Source of the DNA: Mugil cephalus
Taxonomy: Eukaryota > Chordata > Actinopteri > Mugiliformes > Mugilidae
Assembly (NCBI RefSeq): GCF_022458985.1
Contig: NC_061783.1
Location: forward strand, 14,577,913-14,641,912
DNA: 64,000 nt
Reading direction: 5' to 3'
This document shows, one piece after another, positions 48,730 to 60,492 of this stretch. The notes below the pieces were generated by a model, which saw nothing but the letters and a program-made list of their open reading frames with translations, was not told the origin of the DNA and searched no databases. The translations under genes and the position numbers were made by a program. Positions within the stretch are counted from its first letter, which is position 1. Each line of letters opens with the position of its first letter.

Positions 48730-49904
48730 CAGTCTTGACAGTTAAAATAAAAATCATCTTAAACTAAACTGAGAACTGAGGCTGACAAGCCTCTGGCTAT
48801 CAACTCTCCAGGTTGTCTCTTTGTTACGACAATAGTCTTCGCCCCTTTCAATGATTTACATATCAGTGCTTTCATCACAGAGTATTAACTAATGGTTGTA
48901 CTTCTCACAATGTTAAATTCAGAAGTAGGATGATAGAGAGACGTGAAATCAAACACTTTCAGTGAACAAAACATCATGTCAGCACCGAAACAAGTTATCA
49001 GAAACATTCATTCATTTCTACGACTTTCCTCAATATCCTAATTCATAAAAGGTAAATAATAATAGTAAGCAACGCCAACTAATATCAAGAAGAAGGAAAT
49101 GTATATCATGGGGGTGTAACGACTCCACTACATCGATGAATCGTTTTATTTTCCTACGATCCAACTACATCGATATGTGCTCGGCAAGATAGCTGTCCGG
49201 ACGACATACATCGATCTGATATGAATTTAAAAGGTAATCAATCGATTGTATCAATACTGGGAATAACGCATTGGATTAAGCACGTCAGAAGATCCGCTTA
49301 AAGTATTTACTGGAGAAACACTGTAAAAATGGACAAACAAAATTTACAAATTAGCTTTATATACCTAAAACACCATTATACAAGTATGCGTTAGCTTCCA
49401 GCTAACATCAATGGCAAAATGAATGTATATGCTAATGCTAACATTCGCCTTCACGTCTCTTTGCCTCACTGCCTCATTACACCAGACACACAGTGACCTG
49501 AGCATGGATGGCAGTGTGGCTCCATGGTGAAGACTTATGATTAAAAATACTTTTATCTAACTTCGCCAAATTTCGAGCCAGAAAGACGAATAAAACTGTA
49601 AATTGACACAAATCATGAGCTGAGTATAGATTAAACATTGTAATTTTAGTTACAAGTGTACATTTAGTAGTTTGTAGTTGTAGACAGAGAGAGATCTTGC
49701 AGTTCTTAATTTATGCATGATCTTTATCTCTAAGTGGTCCAGGCGCTGAGAAGCCAGGTCCTTCTTATCTCTGGTGCCTGTTGGTGAAAAGTATTAAATT
49801 CTTCGTTGGCACATGAATGCGCTTAAAAACTTGTTTTATGGCTTTTTTTTTTATGGTCTCAGAAATCTGCAAAGGAAACAACAACAGGGTCACATCTGAC
49901 TGAA
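48730..49904 (+). repeat. Tandem duplication, copy B (upstream of the piggyBac-like gene)
   Basis: It starts 'cagtcttgacagttaaaat' as in copy A and runs through the same blocks up to '...ggtcacatctgactg', where it continues directly into the leader of the piggyBac-like gene. Copy B has a small T-rich insertion ('gctttttttttttatgg' type, about 49840) that copy A lacks. Because B is joined to the gene and A is not, B is probably the original arrangement and A the duplicate, though the reverse is possible. Confidence 0.9.
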
Positions 49905-49995
49905 CAATGCATTTTGTGGGGTACACATCCCTTTCCCACACAGACCCCACATATATAGCTTGATATTTGCCTTGCACTCCTTTTACTCTGAGCAC

Positions 49996-51843
49996 ATGAG
50001 TAGGCAACTGACCAAGCAGTCCTCTGTTGAAGAGGTTCCGGTCCAGGATTTTGGTCATGATGAAGAGGACACTGAAACTGAACCAGAGATAGAGGAGGAT
50101 GTCTCGGAAGTGGAAGACAACACAGAATTTGATCCAGACTTTGTGGAGGCTGACCAGTCAACTGATGGAGAGGGAGAGGCACCTGAAGAACAGGCACCTG
50201 AGGAGACATTCCAGTCTAAGAGTGGGCACTTGCTCTGGTCTCCATCCCCCCAGAACAGAGTGACAGTGGAAAACATCATAAAGATGAGGCCAGGGCCAAC
50301 ACGGTATGCAACATCTCGTGTGAATGACATCAAGTCCAGCTTCCAACTCTTTTTACCAGTGTCCATTGAGGGAATTATACTGCAGATGACAAACCTGAAG
50401 GGGAAACGTGTGTTTGGGGACACCTGGAAAGAAATCGACCTGGTAGACCTCCAAGCCTACATAGGTCTGTTGATTTTAGCAGGAGTGTATCGCTCAAACA
50501 GTGAGGCTACAAAAAGTCTGTGGGATGCAGAGTCTGGCAGGCCCATATTCCGGGCAACTATGTCGTTACAGCAGTTTCATGTCCTTTCAAGAGTTGTTCG
50601 ATTTGATAACAAAGATACACGACCCGTCCGCTGGCGAAAAGACAAACTGGCTGCCATCAGGAACATTTGGGACAGGTGGGTGGAGCGCCTACCACTTATG
50701 TACAATCCAGGCCCTGAGGTGACAGTTGATGAGCGCCTGGTTTCTTTCAGAGGTCGCTGTTCCTTCAAGGTGTACATGCCAAGCAAACCAGGGAAATATG
50801 GAATAAAGATCTGGGCAGCATGCGACGCCAGGAGCAGCTATGCCTGGAATATGCAGGTATACATGGGGAAACACAATACTGGAAAGGCCGAAAAAAAACA
50901 GGGCATGCGTGTTGTGCTGGACATGACAACCGGTCTCCAGGGGCATAATATAACATGTGACAACTTCTTCACATCATATGCTCTTGGTCAGGAGCTGCTG
51001 AAAAGAAAGCTCACTATGGTAGGGACAGTGAGGAAGAACAAGACTGAACTTCCCCCTGCAATTCTATCGACCACGGGAAGAGAGGTACTCTCATCAAAAT
51101 TTGCTTTCACTGACACACACACTCTTGTGTCATATGTTCCCAAGAAGAATAAAAATGTCATCCTGATGAGCACGCTACACAAAGACGCCGCCGTCAGCAG
51201 CACAGAGGACAGGAAGCCCCTTATAATCCACGACTACAACAAGAACAAAGGAGGCGTTGACTGCCTTGATAAGGTAACGTAAAGTTTCATCCATCATGCA
51301 TTTTATTTTATTCTTATTTATGTGAATCATAGCATTTTGTGTACGGCAGATTCAATATTGTTCCCAATCTCTTATTTATCGTTCCTTTTATTGCAGCTTA
51401 CTGCTACATACACCTGCAAGCGAATGACAGCCCACTGGTCTGTGGCGCTGTTCCACAGCATCCTTGACGTGTCTGCTTTCAACGCATATGTGGTGTGGAC
51501 GGCGCTCGATCCAACCTGGAATCAGGGGAAGAGTTTCAAGAGGAGACTTTTCCTAGCGGAGCTGGGGAAAGCTTTGGTGACTCCTCTTATTCGACGGCGC
51601 CAGCACATTCCCCGCACAGCAGCCTCTGCCAGTCTGGTTAGGAGTGTGCAGGCCCCAGCCCCAGCCCCAGGCCCAGCCGCTGCCCTGGCTGCCCCCCCCC
51701 AACAAGGACACGGGCAGAAAAGGAAGCGCTGTAAGCTCTGTGCCCCTAGAGACAACAAAACAAGTCTGAGATGCTGCAAATGTGATACCTATGTTTGCAA
51801 GGCCCACTCTGCACTGAGTGTCACATGCCACTCATGTGCATGA
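49996..51843 (+). CDS. piggyBac-type transposase-like gene (PGBD4-like), two exons
   Basis: Exons 49996-51273 and 51397-51843 join in phase 0 to give 574 aa, close to the roughly 585 aa of vertebrate PGBD4. The ATG at 49996 is the first in frame; upstream the frame continues only from a TTG. Residues about 17-70 are strongly acidic. The DDE core follows with Asp245 in 'TVDERLVSFRGRC', Asp322 in 'ITCDNFFTSY' and Asp422 in 'KNKGGVDCLDK', the three expected catalytic aspartates. The conserved Trp is in 'MTAHWSVALFHSILD' (about 440). Residues about 510-535 are a Pro/Ala linker and basic stretch. Residues 538-573 form a cysteine-rich zinc-binding tail ('CKLC', 'CCKC', 'VCKAH', 'CHSC'). No stop or frameshift interrupts the spliced frame. 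The family cuts and pastes DNA at TTAA, and several vertebrate copies are domesticated. Whether this copy is mobile or domesticated cannot be told here. Confidence 0.9.
51274..51396 (+). other. Intron of the piggyBac-like gene, 123 bp
   Basis: The donor is 'gataag|gtaacgt' and the acceptor is 'ttttattgcag|ctt' with a pyrimidine-rich stretch before AG. Without splicing the frame stops at TAA (51280-51282). With splicing 'GGVDCLDK' joins 'LTATYTCKRMTAHW', which reproduces the continuous order of the piggyBac family across this point. The strong family match on both sides makes the intron secure. Confidence 0.88.
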
Positions 51844-52509
51844 ATACACACACACACGACTTCATGTTGAGTTTGGTCTTTGGTTTTCCATTTAATTTTC
51901 ACATTACATGTTCATTTTGTAATACACTTTCAGTGCCTATTTGTATTTTCACTGCAGTTATTTTATGTCTAATTCTATAAATTTATGTTAAACACTACTT
52001 TGAGACATTGTTCACAGTTAAAGAATGTTGAGTAAAAATTTGGTGGTGAAAAATGTTTTTTGTGCTAATTTAAGAGCAGTTAAAACAGACCGGTCAATTT
52101 TCACAAGTAAGGGATATAATATACTGTAATGGGGTCAACGTGACTCCAGAAACCTCCATGATGCACCTTAAGTCTTGACTAAGGTCCTGCTCCCAATGAA
52201 CACTCTTCCCTTATTTATAGCTCATATTGCTCTTAGAGTTACGTCAAAAACTGTGTGAGAATTGCAACTTTTTCTTTATTTTATAAGTACATTTACTGTC
52301 ACATTTTGTTTGCTCGATCCTTAACTTTGAGGTAACAAAGGATAAAGTCAAATCCACCTTTAGAATGATAATATGAAACTTGTCTGCCACCTAGTTTTAG
52401 TTTGCTGACCGCATGTGCACCCTGGGAAAAGTTCTTGGGGGTGTGTGTATGTGTGTCCTGGTAAAATTGAACTGTCATGGCCCGAATGGGCACTTTGATC
52501 ATTTTATGT
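51844..52509. other. 3' region of the piggyBac-like element
   Basis: AT-rich sequence after the stop codon. It contains 'gaccggtcaattttcacaag' followed by 'taaggg' (about 52088-52113), which looks like an inverted CCCTT-type piggyBac terminus. The flanking 'atat' is not the expected TTAA. Past 52114 no feature is recognised. Confidence 0.5.
52088..52113 (-). repeat. Candidate piggyBac right terminal repeat
   Basis: Read on the minus strand it starts 'CCCTTACTTGTGAAAATTGA', with the C-run typical of piggyBac ends. No matching left terminus with TTAA was found upstream of the gene. The nearest similar motif is 'ctggtcaaaagtgaccgacc' at about 48535. Confidence 0.4.
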
Positions 52510-53030
52510 GCACAGGAAAGAAGAGAAGAAGGACGTAGTAGACAGCACAAGTAGAAAGAAAGAGGAAAAGAGATGGAAAATGAGAGGAGAGGAGAAAGGA
52601 TGAGAAGGGAATGGAAACTATAAGTGAAGGAAGGAAGAAAAGAGGGAAAGATAATGAAGTGGACGGGAAAGGTAAGGGAAGAAGGGGACTGTAAAGAAAA
52701 AATATATAATAGTAATGGAAAAGGGAAATTAAAGGAAAATAAATGATAAAGGTAAGGAAAAAAAGGACAGGTATAGAAAATGTATAGAAGAGGGAATGGA
52801 GAAAAGAATAGGATAGGAAGGAGAGAAGGCAAATTCAAAGAGTGAAGCAGAACAGGGACAGAGTGAAATAGGTATTAAAATACGAGAAGAAGGAGCAGGA
52901 GAAAAAGAAAAGAAAGTACAAGGAAAGAAAAAGAGGAAACTGAAGATGAGGGAAGGAAGAAAGACATGGGGACGAGCACGAGGAGAGCAGACAGAAAGGA
53001 AGGATATTGATAGAGTGAAAGGATAAAGGA
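52510..53030. repeat. Long polypurine tract, about 520 bp
   Basis: The + strand is almost entirely A and G ('ggaaag', 'agaagg', 'gagaaa' units) with rare pyrimidines. The minus-strand frame of 179 aa at 52299-52838 and the overlapping frames at 52835-53069 are Phe/Leu/Ser/Pro-rich translations of it. This is the longest such tract in the window and is a candidate for triplex formation or replication stalling. Confidence 0.85.
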
Positions 53031-53216
53031 TGAAAGCGTTCTTTCACTGAGTGATGAGGATGTACTCACATCACACGCTACTTACCCAGGATTCATAGCG
53101 TGAGATGAGTTCCCAGCATCCCTTTCATCTCCACAACACCCAACAGTGGTCTATCAGAAAAGAGCCCGGGGAGACACTCAGCTACAGACGGTTACATATG
53201 GACACACCTATAACAC

Positions 53217-53241
53217 AAACACACACACACACACACACACA

Positions 53242-53272
<31 letters not shown>
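53217..53272. repeat. (AC)n microsatellite, about 28 units
   Basis: A CA-repeat with one 'ccc' interruption near 53245. Confidence 0.95.
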
Positions 53273-54517
53273 TTTAATAGATGACCGAATACTGACACGT
53301 ATTCTTTTATTTCTCATTTTACTGCACACACAGAGAAAGGGAAAAACAGTCAGTCGAGCTTTGACTTTATACTTTCCCTCAGATTTCTGTACTGCCAAAT
53401 GAAGCTGGTGATTTTGACGCACACACACACACTGACACACATGCACCCATAAACTACATGCAACTAGATACTACAAAGTGGTCGGCTGTCTCACCGTATC
53501 CGTGGTGATCAGAGAGCTCAATCGTTGCCATGGTGTTTGATCTCTTGGTTGTCTGAACAGTTTGTCAGAGTTGTACCTGAGTGGAAAGGGGAGCTCAGGG
53601 GGGGACCGAGTTTTACATTTCTGCTTATGTGCACAGTATGAATTAGCCCGTTAGCTAGCAAGATATCAGCAAAGTTTTTTTGGAAACACTTTCTTTGGTG
53701 GAGATTTAGTCTACAAGGCCGATTCTAATGGCTGCATGCTAATATATTTTGCTTCCCTCAAATGGGATTGTATTTACCGTGATCGCAGGAAGAGATTGCA
53801 TGCACCGCTACATCTTGGGGGATTCGAGAAAGTGGAAATGTTTTGGAAAAGTTCTGAGTTCACTCCTTGAGATGTGTTGTCCTCATGAATGTGGAAGTGG
53901 TTTGGTTCTTAATTCTATCTTTTGTCTGAGGAAAATGTTTATATTCCTAGCATCCTTTCGTTATGTCTTTGCATTGACTACATTACGTCAGTCAGAGGTG
54001 TTCTGCATGGATCACCACTTGAACACCAAACTTTTGTGACAGAAAGCTACTCGTAGCTACGTAGAGCAATAATAGGTGGAAAAAAAGGCAGGTGGCAAGT
54101 TGAACTAATCTAAACTTTGAGGCGAACCAACCGAGGTGATGACCGAAGGCCTCAACTGATGCAGACATACAGTATGATGCAAACAGAGGTCCCCAAACGT
54201 TTAGTGCGAGGACACACGACATTGGTTACTACCACAAAATTCACCATGACGGGTGGCGTAGAGCGTCAGATAAACACAGATGGAGCAGCAGAGTTGTAGA
54301 GAACAAGAATAGATATCTCTGTCTTTAAACTAACAATTAGTTCAAGTCCCTTTTGTATAGTCCAAGTATACAAGAGGGTTACCTAGGCAACCAGAGCCTG
54401 TATTGCCCACCAGTGACTGGTGACAAGCAAATCTCTTTGTATGCGGATAAGGCTTTAGGCTATGCTAACAGTTGATTAGGTAATAAATTCCTCTTAGTAG
54501 CACATATCTCATCTGCT
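53273..54517. other. Unannotated stretch
   Basis: No supported gene was found. A possible X-box-like 'cgttgccatgg' lies at about 53523. The frames at 53749-54039 and 54117-54299 have no family motif. Confidence 0.35.
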
Positions 54518-54755
54518 GCTACCGCTCATCCTCACGAGGGTCGCGGGGGTTGCTGGAGCCTACCCCGGCTTCATTGGGCAAGAGGCCTGGACAGGGCGCC
54601 AGTCTATCGCAGGGCTAACACATAGACAAACAACCATTCACATCTTAGCCTAACAATTAGCCCACACATTAGAAAACGCAGAACATGCAAAAGGCCCGAG
54701 CTCCCCTTCTTGCCAGGAGGCATAAGTGCTAACCTGCGTCACCCTAGTGGCACAT
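54518..54755 (-). mobile_element. tRNA-derived SINE, inverted, internally shortened
   Basis: Read on the minus strand, the tRNA-like head ('gacgcaggttagcacttatg') is followed by 'ttttgcatgttctgcg', the body shared with 20195-20325. The tail is 'ccagtctatcgcagggc ... ggtcgcgggggttgctgg' read from the + strand. The central part is missing, consistent with deletion after insertion. The family is a very common teleost SINE; its name is not assigned. Confidence 0.65.
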
Positions 54756-55264
54756 ATGAAGCTCGGAAATTATTATATGTATTCAATCTGTGAAATGTGC
54801 AAGTGTCTGGGATGTTTAACAGTTCCCTGTGGCAAATTAAATAACAAAATATAACTTTACAACTGTATCAATTGAGAAACCAGGCTATTTGTTTATATAT
54901 TTTTCCTGGACTTATGCTAAGCTAACAAGCTTCTGACTGTAGCTTTATCCTTAACATATAGTCTTGAACATGACTAGCCGGTCATCTCTATCAGAAAAGG
55001 AACAATATATTTCCCAAAATTGTGAAGTATCACTTGAACGACCGATGCTTGTGTTTTGTTGTTCTTCTTCATTCCCAATCCTAACCATCATCTTCCATCT
55101 TTGTTTTTTGTAGCTGAATAAATTGCACTCATCATTCATATACACATACATCATTTGTCAAGGGATATACTGTCACATTTGCACGAAAGCAGAAACCAAT
55201 TTCCTGTTGTGTTAATTTTCTCTGTTTGAGAGGCTACAGATTTCCCCTGTGTTCACGTCCCAAG
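54756..55264. other. Unannotated AT-rich stretch
   Basis: No gene or repeat family was recognised. Confidence 0.35.
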
Positions 55265-55308
55265 AGTTTGTGTGTGTGTGTCTGTGTGTGTCTGTGTGTG
55301 TGTGTGTT
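55265..55308. repeat. Interrupted (GT)n microsatellite
   Basis: GT units are interrupted by 'ct' at two points. Confidence 0.85.
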
Positions 55309-56899
55309 TACAGATTGTGACTGCACTCATGGCTGCCCCAGCGAGAGAACATCAGATGTCGCTCCATCTCTCCTCCACTATACCTCGCTCGGTGCATCTG
55401 TCCCTTCAGCCCCTCCGTCGTGCTTTCTCTCCATGATATGCTCGTCTCGGCATCGCCATGGCGACAAGAGCCACCCCGTACAAACTGACACACGTGTTGA
55501 GATGAACAGATTGGGAGAGGAAGTAGGAGAGAGAAAGGAAGAGAGTAAAAAAAAAGAAAAGAAAGAAAGGTATTGTGAAATGAAGGGAAAGTAGGTGAGG
55601 GGTAAAAAGACAGAAGGATACACCAGGCTGAGGGAGCTGTGAAGGGGAAGTGAAGGGGAGAATAGGAGGAGAGAAACAATCAAAGTTTTACTCACAGACG
55701 CCGACAACAGTGCGCGGGCCAGTGTTCTGTGAAAGTGCTGAGGTTACATCTGAGTGATGGCTCAGTGGAGCCGAATCACTTGGAGCAGCAGCATCCAAAA
55801 AAAAAAAAAAAAAAAACAATGCGAGAGAGAAAGCTCAAGAGAGGCAATAAGAAAAAAGAAGAACATTTTTCACTGAGTTTACGCACCTGGTGGTTTTTAT
55901 TGCATATTTATGGTGTAAAAAGTAATAGATACCACGGCTCATGTGTGCAAAAATGTAATAGAAAGAAATGGTTCAGTGCGATTTCTTTCATTTCCAACAG
56001 GTTTGGCATTGATGCTTTGCTGCCACTTTCTCTGGCATACCTTCACATTTATATTAAATTAAAATGTAGAAAGGCAACCGTCCTTCATCGCGTAACATCT
56101 TCTCATTAGATGAAAGGTATTCCAGTATTGACATAACTTTATATTACATGATAATAAATGAAAGAAGTGCTTCTTCTCTTCCTCTACCGTGAATACTTTT
56201 TCTTAATCTCTTTTGATTTCCCTGGTCGGCCTTCCCTGAGTCTCACCGGAGGTCTCCTACAGCCACCTGCTAACCTCATCTGCTGCTCCACCACCACCAG
56301 CGTCTACGGGGTGCCGAAATTGTTCCCAGTGGAGGGTCAAAATTGAATCCAGGGAGAAAGTTGTGGGCCAAAATGTTAACTTTGCAGCACTTTAAGTTAA
56401 ATATGGGTATATATAATGGGTACAAGCATGTGGAAGAGAACCAAACTATCTATTTTATTTGTTTGCTTATTGGGGCCACAGGGCAACGTCTGATGATTTA
56501 TTTATTTTATGTCCAACTCAAGGACAATTGTTTTATATCCATCAGCAGTGGTGCAAAAAGTGGGTATGCACTGTATGTGGCGTTTAGGGTTGGTGAAGCG
56601 ATGCGGGGAAAATTATTTGGAGTCGGCATTTTCTTTGTTCAGCAGCTGCCTGTGCATGTGTGAATGACAATGTGATCAATAACAGAGGCAGTCACTGATG
56701 ATTAGGAGCCCCTCCTCTTCTCCTTCAAAATAGTGGTGGTATTTCCAGCTAGAAAACGCCATCTCTCACCTCACTCCATTGTTGCGTATGTTTGAGTCCC
56801 TGCGTGGTATTACTACGTGAGTTGTCCTCATGCTGAAAACGTGACTTGTCACATACCTGACGTCACATCTGCAAGAAGAAAGCAAAAACATAAAAAAAA
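55309..56899. other. Unannotated stretch; purine-rich patch and poly-A
   Basis: It contains a purine-rich patch at about 55500-55685 and an A-run of about 20 at 55797-55816. No supported gene was found. Frames on both strands at 55226-55707 contradict each other. Confidence 0.35.
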
Positions 56900-57005
56900 T
56901 AGTAACGCACATTGACTTGGATAAGTAACTTTAATCTGATTACTGGCTTGGAAATGGTAACGTATTAGATTACTCCTTACTGAAAAAAGTGGTCAGATCA
57001 CCAGC
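56900..57005. mobile_element. Fragment of a 'gtaacgtattagattact' repeat
   Basis: 'agtaactttaatctgattac' and 'gtaacgtattagattactcc' followed by 'ttactgaaaaaagtggtcag' match the subterminal text of a dispersed teleost DNA repeat. No termini can be defined. Confidence 0.45.
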
Positions 57006-57908
57006 ATCACTGGTCATCATTACCCTAATGGCAGTTTTTTTCCCCCCAGAAAGCACAACTTGCCAGTGTTCAGCCACACTTGTGGTGGGTGTGGCCTCTG
57101 TACTGTGTCTGCATACCCCTCAGAAAGTAGGTAGCTGCGATCAGAATTGGACCCCAATTGGACCCCCCATGTATTTTGCGTGCGCCCCAACGGTACTACA
57201 AATCCCAGACTGCATTGCAGTAACTGAACTGGTAAACAGGCTGGTACATCAATTAACTCATCAGTGTTATGGTTGCCACGACAACCGTTAATTGTACTGG
57301 TAGAGTAGTGGAGCAGCTTCTGAAGCTCCATCAGTCCACACAACAGATAAAAGCTCCAACCATGAGCATTAGACCACAGAATACTTCAATATATTAACTG
57401 AGATTCTGACACAAAGACGTAGTAACGCTGTACCAGTTAGCAGACAACAGGCTAATCGGCTCTAGACTCCATGGGGAGAGAGTTTATTCTGGGCTCCCAC
57501 TTCACCTCTCTTTAATTAAAATCTGGAAAATGTGTATTTCACGTACATTTGTGATACAGTTACAGTCACTCCCATTCATGCGCCTTCTCTGTCCCTTTCT
57601 GTACCAGTAGTTTTTTTTTTTTTTTTTTGTACTGCATACATAATTAAAAAGGGCCTGTTCATGAAAACTGGGTGATGACAGGATTACTGCTATGGTCTGG
57701 CTTCAAGAAGATACAATATAATCAATATTTCATTAGATACGATTCAGGTTGGTGGAGATAACTGGATGACGCTATAATTAAGTAAACATGAAACTAAAAG
57801 ACACACTTTTCTACGTATTCCCAGAAAACCTTCTTAACCTCAGACGTTTTGTGGACAAAACAGAGGCGAAAAGGCGTAGTTGATGTGCCTGAGGGAGATT
57901 TTAGAGAA

Positions 57909-57911
<3 letters not shown>
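57006..57911. other. Unannotated stretch
   Basis: It includes an X-box-like 'gttgccacgacaac' at 57272-57285 and a T-run at about 57609-57628. No gene was supported. Confidence 0.35.

Positions 57912-57970
<59 letters not shown>
57912..57970. repeat. (GT)n microsatellite, about 29 units
   Basis: An uninterrupted GT dinucleotide run, the longest pure dinucleotide run in the window. It is followed at 58041-58061 by a (TC)n tract. Confidence 0.95.
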
Positions 57971-57972
<2 letters not shown>

Positions 57973-58040
57973 ATAGATGCTGACAAGTCCAATGAGGCTA
58001 TGTCCATCTTTCTACCATCCCACTCTCTTTTTCTTCTCCC

Positions 58041-58061
58041 TCTCTCTCTCTCTCTCTCTCT
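58041..58061. repeat. (TC)n microsatellite
   Basis: About ten TC units within a pyrimidine-rich patch. Confidence 0.85.
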
Positions 58062-58879
58062 AAGCCTGTTCTCTCAACTGTGTGACAGATTATTGACATA
58101 TTATCAACCAATGACCTTGTGTCGCAGGCGAATCCCCACGAATTAAAAACTGGGCCATTTCCTTGTCAACTCTGCGTAATGGAAATTCATACGACCTAAA
58201 ATCTAAATGAGAAACCCGCGGGCGCACACACGCACGCGCACACATACGAGGCCGTGCGAACATGCAAACGCACACATACGCACCCGCACACAAAAGGTAA
58301 TTGTGTAAGAATAGGTGATCACCATACATTAAGCCAGGCATGTCAAATCCCTGCAAAAGCCTCTAGGGCCAATGACGTTGAATGATGTGCACAGAAAGGT
58401 CAGCACGTGTGTGTGTGTGTGTGGTTAACCTTGGAGGACAGTAAAAAGGGTATCCAACTAACTTCTCAACTCACTCAATCACAGAGAGACAAAGCGAGGG
58501 TGGCTGCAGACCGACGGAGAGAATGAGAAAGATGGAGCGAGACAGACGGAGAGTGACAGAGACGGAGGATGACACGAGAGACAGATTGAAAGAGGTTAAA
58601 GATTCAGATAGACGGTGGGAGAGCGGGGAAAGATGGGAGAAATTAAAAAAGAGAGGGACTGTGTGTGAGTGGCAGTTTTAGAAAATGAGAGAAATCTTCA
58701 GAGTGTGTGTGTGCGCTGCTTAGATACTGGGATGCCAGAAGAAGAAGAAGAAGAAGAAAAAAAGGAGGGAATGGATGAAGGGAGGAAGACTTGAAGACAG
58801 GGAGCTGCCCCAGAAGGGTCAGGAAAAATAAGTCAAGAAAGAAAGAAATCATTAAGCCGTAAGTCAGGATGCTTTTAGA
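58062..58879. other. Unannotated stretch with purine-rich and (GAA)n patches
   Basis: Purine-rich sequence lies at about 58485-58670 and (GAA)n at about 58738-58760. No gene was supported. Confidence 0.4.
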
Positions 58880-59570
58880 AATCATCCATCCATTTTCTAT
58901 CAGTAATCCAGGTCATGTTGCCGTGCCAAGTTAATTCAGACATCCCTCTCCACAGCTTTTCCAGCTTCCTCCTGGGGGATCCCGAGGCATTAAAAGGTCA
59001 GACAAGATATATAATCTCTCTAGTGGCCCCTTGCTCGAGGTCTCCCACCAGAGTCCGTCCAGAAAACCTTCAGTGGAAGTTGCCTAGGAGGTGCCCTGAT
59101 CAGAAGACTGAACCTCCTCAACTGGAAATGTTGTTTTTGTTTTTTTTTGTTTGTTTTTTCGGTCACTACCCAACTCTCACAGCTGAGGGGGCTGGAACAT
59201 TTTTTCGACTGGTAAATTGAAAGCCTTCCAGCTCACCTCCTCCTTCCCTCCCCTGCCACGGTCCGGGACCGTGTCCGCATTACTGCCGACACGGTGCCAA
59301 TCCGGCCGTCCATCTCGCACTCCATTTTACCCTCACCCGTGAACAAGACCCCGAGATACTTAAAGCCTGTTTACCCGGGGCGGCAGCTCGCTCTCAAACC
59401 AGAGGGAGGGATGTGCCGTTTCAGACGGGCGATGAGAGGTCCTCCTGCAGAGTGTACCGCGGCCGCAATCTCGGAGACGCTGACTCTCATCCGTGAGCTG
59501 CCTCGGGGGAGGAAGTCAAACTCTGCAGCGAGCACAGAGGCAATTGAGAGGACATGTGATATGAGATCTT
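58880..59570 (-). pseudogene. LINE reverse-transcriptase ORF 3' fragment, antisense
   Basis: The minus-strand translation gives 'FKYLGVLFTGEGKMECEMD' then 'GRIG' (about 59354-59285), a conserved stretch at the end of the reverse-transcriptase domain of fish non-LTR retrotransposons. Further downstream 'DYIS' (about 59010) and 'LGIPQEE' (about 58980) match the C-terminal region in family order. The frame is broken repeatedly, and a T-rich block (about 59130-59160) replaces part of the domain. It is 5' truncated. I believe it is an RTE/Rex-type element, but the clade is uncertain. Confidence 0.7.
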
Positions 59571-60492
59571 TTCTGTGAAAAACAGAATTCGAGACGCGGG
59601 AGACCAACACGAACTAGCGACATGACTGACTTTGTGCCAAGGATACACTCCAGTTGTTTTAGGTCTGTGGCACGCTGCTTATATGAAATGCCAAGAAGTC
59701 ATTCCTGCGTGGAGTTATGAACATGTATGGTTTGTCAGAGTGTGGCCCGCAGCAGTGGGGGGTGACGATGCCAAGAAGACTGAAAGACAAGAAGTGACAG
59801 AGAGACGCATAAGTAATGATTCGCAGTCACAACCGTAGTGCGGACCGACGACTCTCGTGTATTCCTGCACAACTGCTTCTTAGCAAAACTGCTAAGAAAG
59901 AAAAGCATGATGAAATAAAAGATTTTTATGGGGAAGTGCGGCTGGAAAACTGTCTGCGTGTCTGATCTACGCGCCCTCACACAGCATATTCCGCATTCTC
60001 CCAACCTGTTGCCATTGTGCTCGATCTCCAGCTGAAGACAAATTAGCATTTAAATGAGGCAAGTTATTTTCCTTTTACGCCCGCTCTAAATTACCAATGC
60101 AGTAGCTTTGATTGAGATGAGAGGAGGGAGACTGGTGGCTTTTTTAGTGTTATTGACCCAGAAAAGGATGAGCGAGCGTGCTCTCTCCTTTCCAGCAACA
60201 AACCCCTGCATCAAACTCTCACTCACAGCCGAGAGTTGTAGCTCAGTAACCCGCAACCACAAACACTGGACAGGTTGACTGATGCAAGCTATATCCTGCC
60301 TAAAGGACCACCCCAATGATTTCCAACCTTATCTCGAAAGGGATACGTTAACGCACATGCACACTGGGCAGGAGTCTCTGTGCCTTGTACTAAGGCACGA
60401 TACACTTCTCCAAATCCTGCAGGATTTCATATAATTAAACAAAAAACAAACAAACAAAAAAACAGGCAAGGCAAGAAATAACAAACACATCT
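59571..60492. other. Unannotated stretch
   Basis: No gene or repeat family was recognised. Confidence 0.35.

Noticed and set aside
49960..49995. Earlier start for the piggyBac-like protein (12 extra residues)
   Set aside because: The first codon of that extension is TTG. The first ATG in frame is at 49996, and the extension adds no conserved residues.
52299..52838. 179-aa open frame on the minus strand
   Set aside because: It translates the complement of the polypurine tract and is Phe/Leu/Ser/Pro low complexity. Absence of stops is expected from composition.
59294..59610. GC-rich segment as a CpG-island promoter with open frames on both strands
   Set aside because: The minus strand aligns with the C-terminal part of a LINE reverse transcriptase, so GC content is explained by the retroelement.
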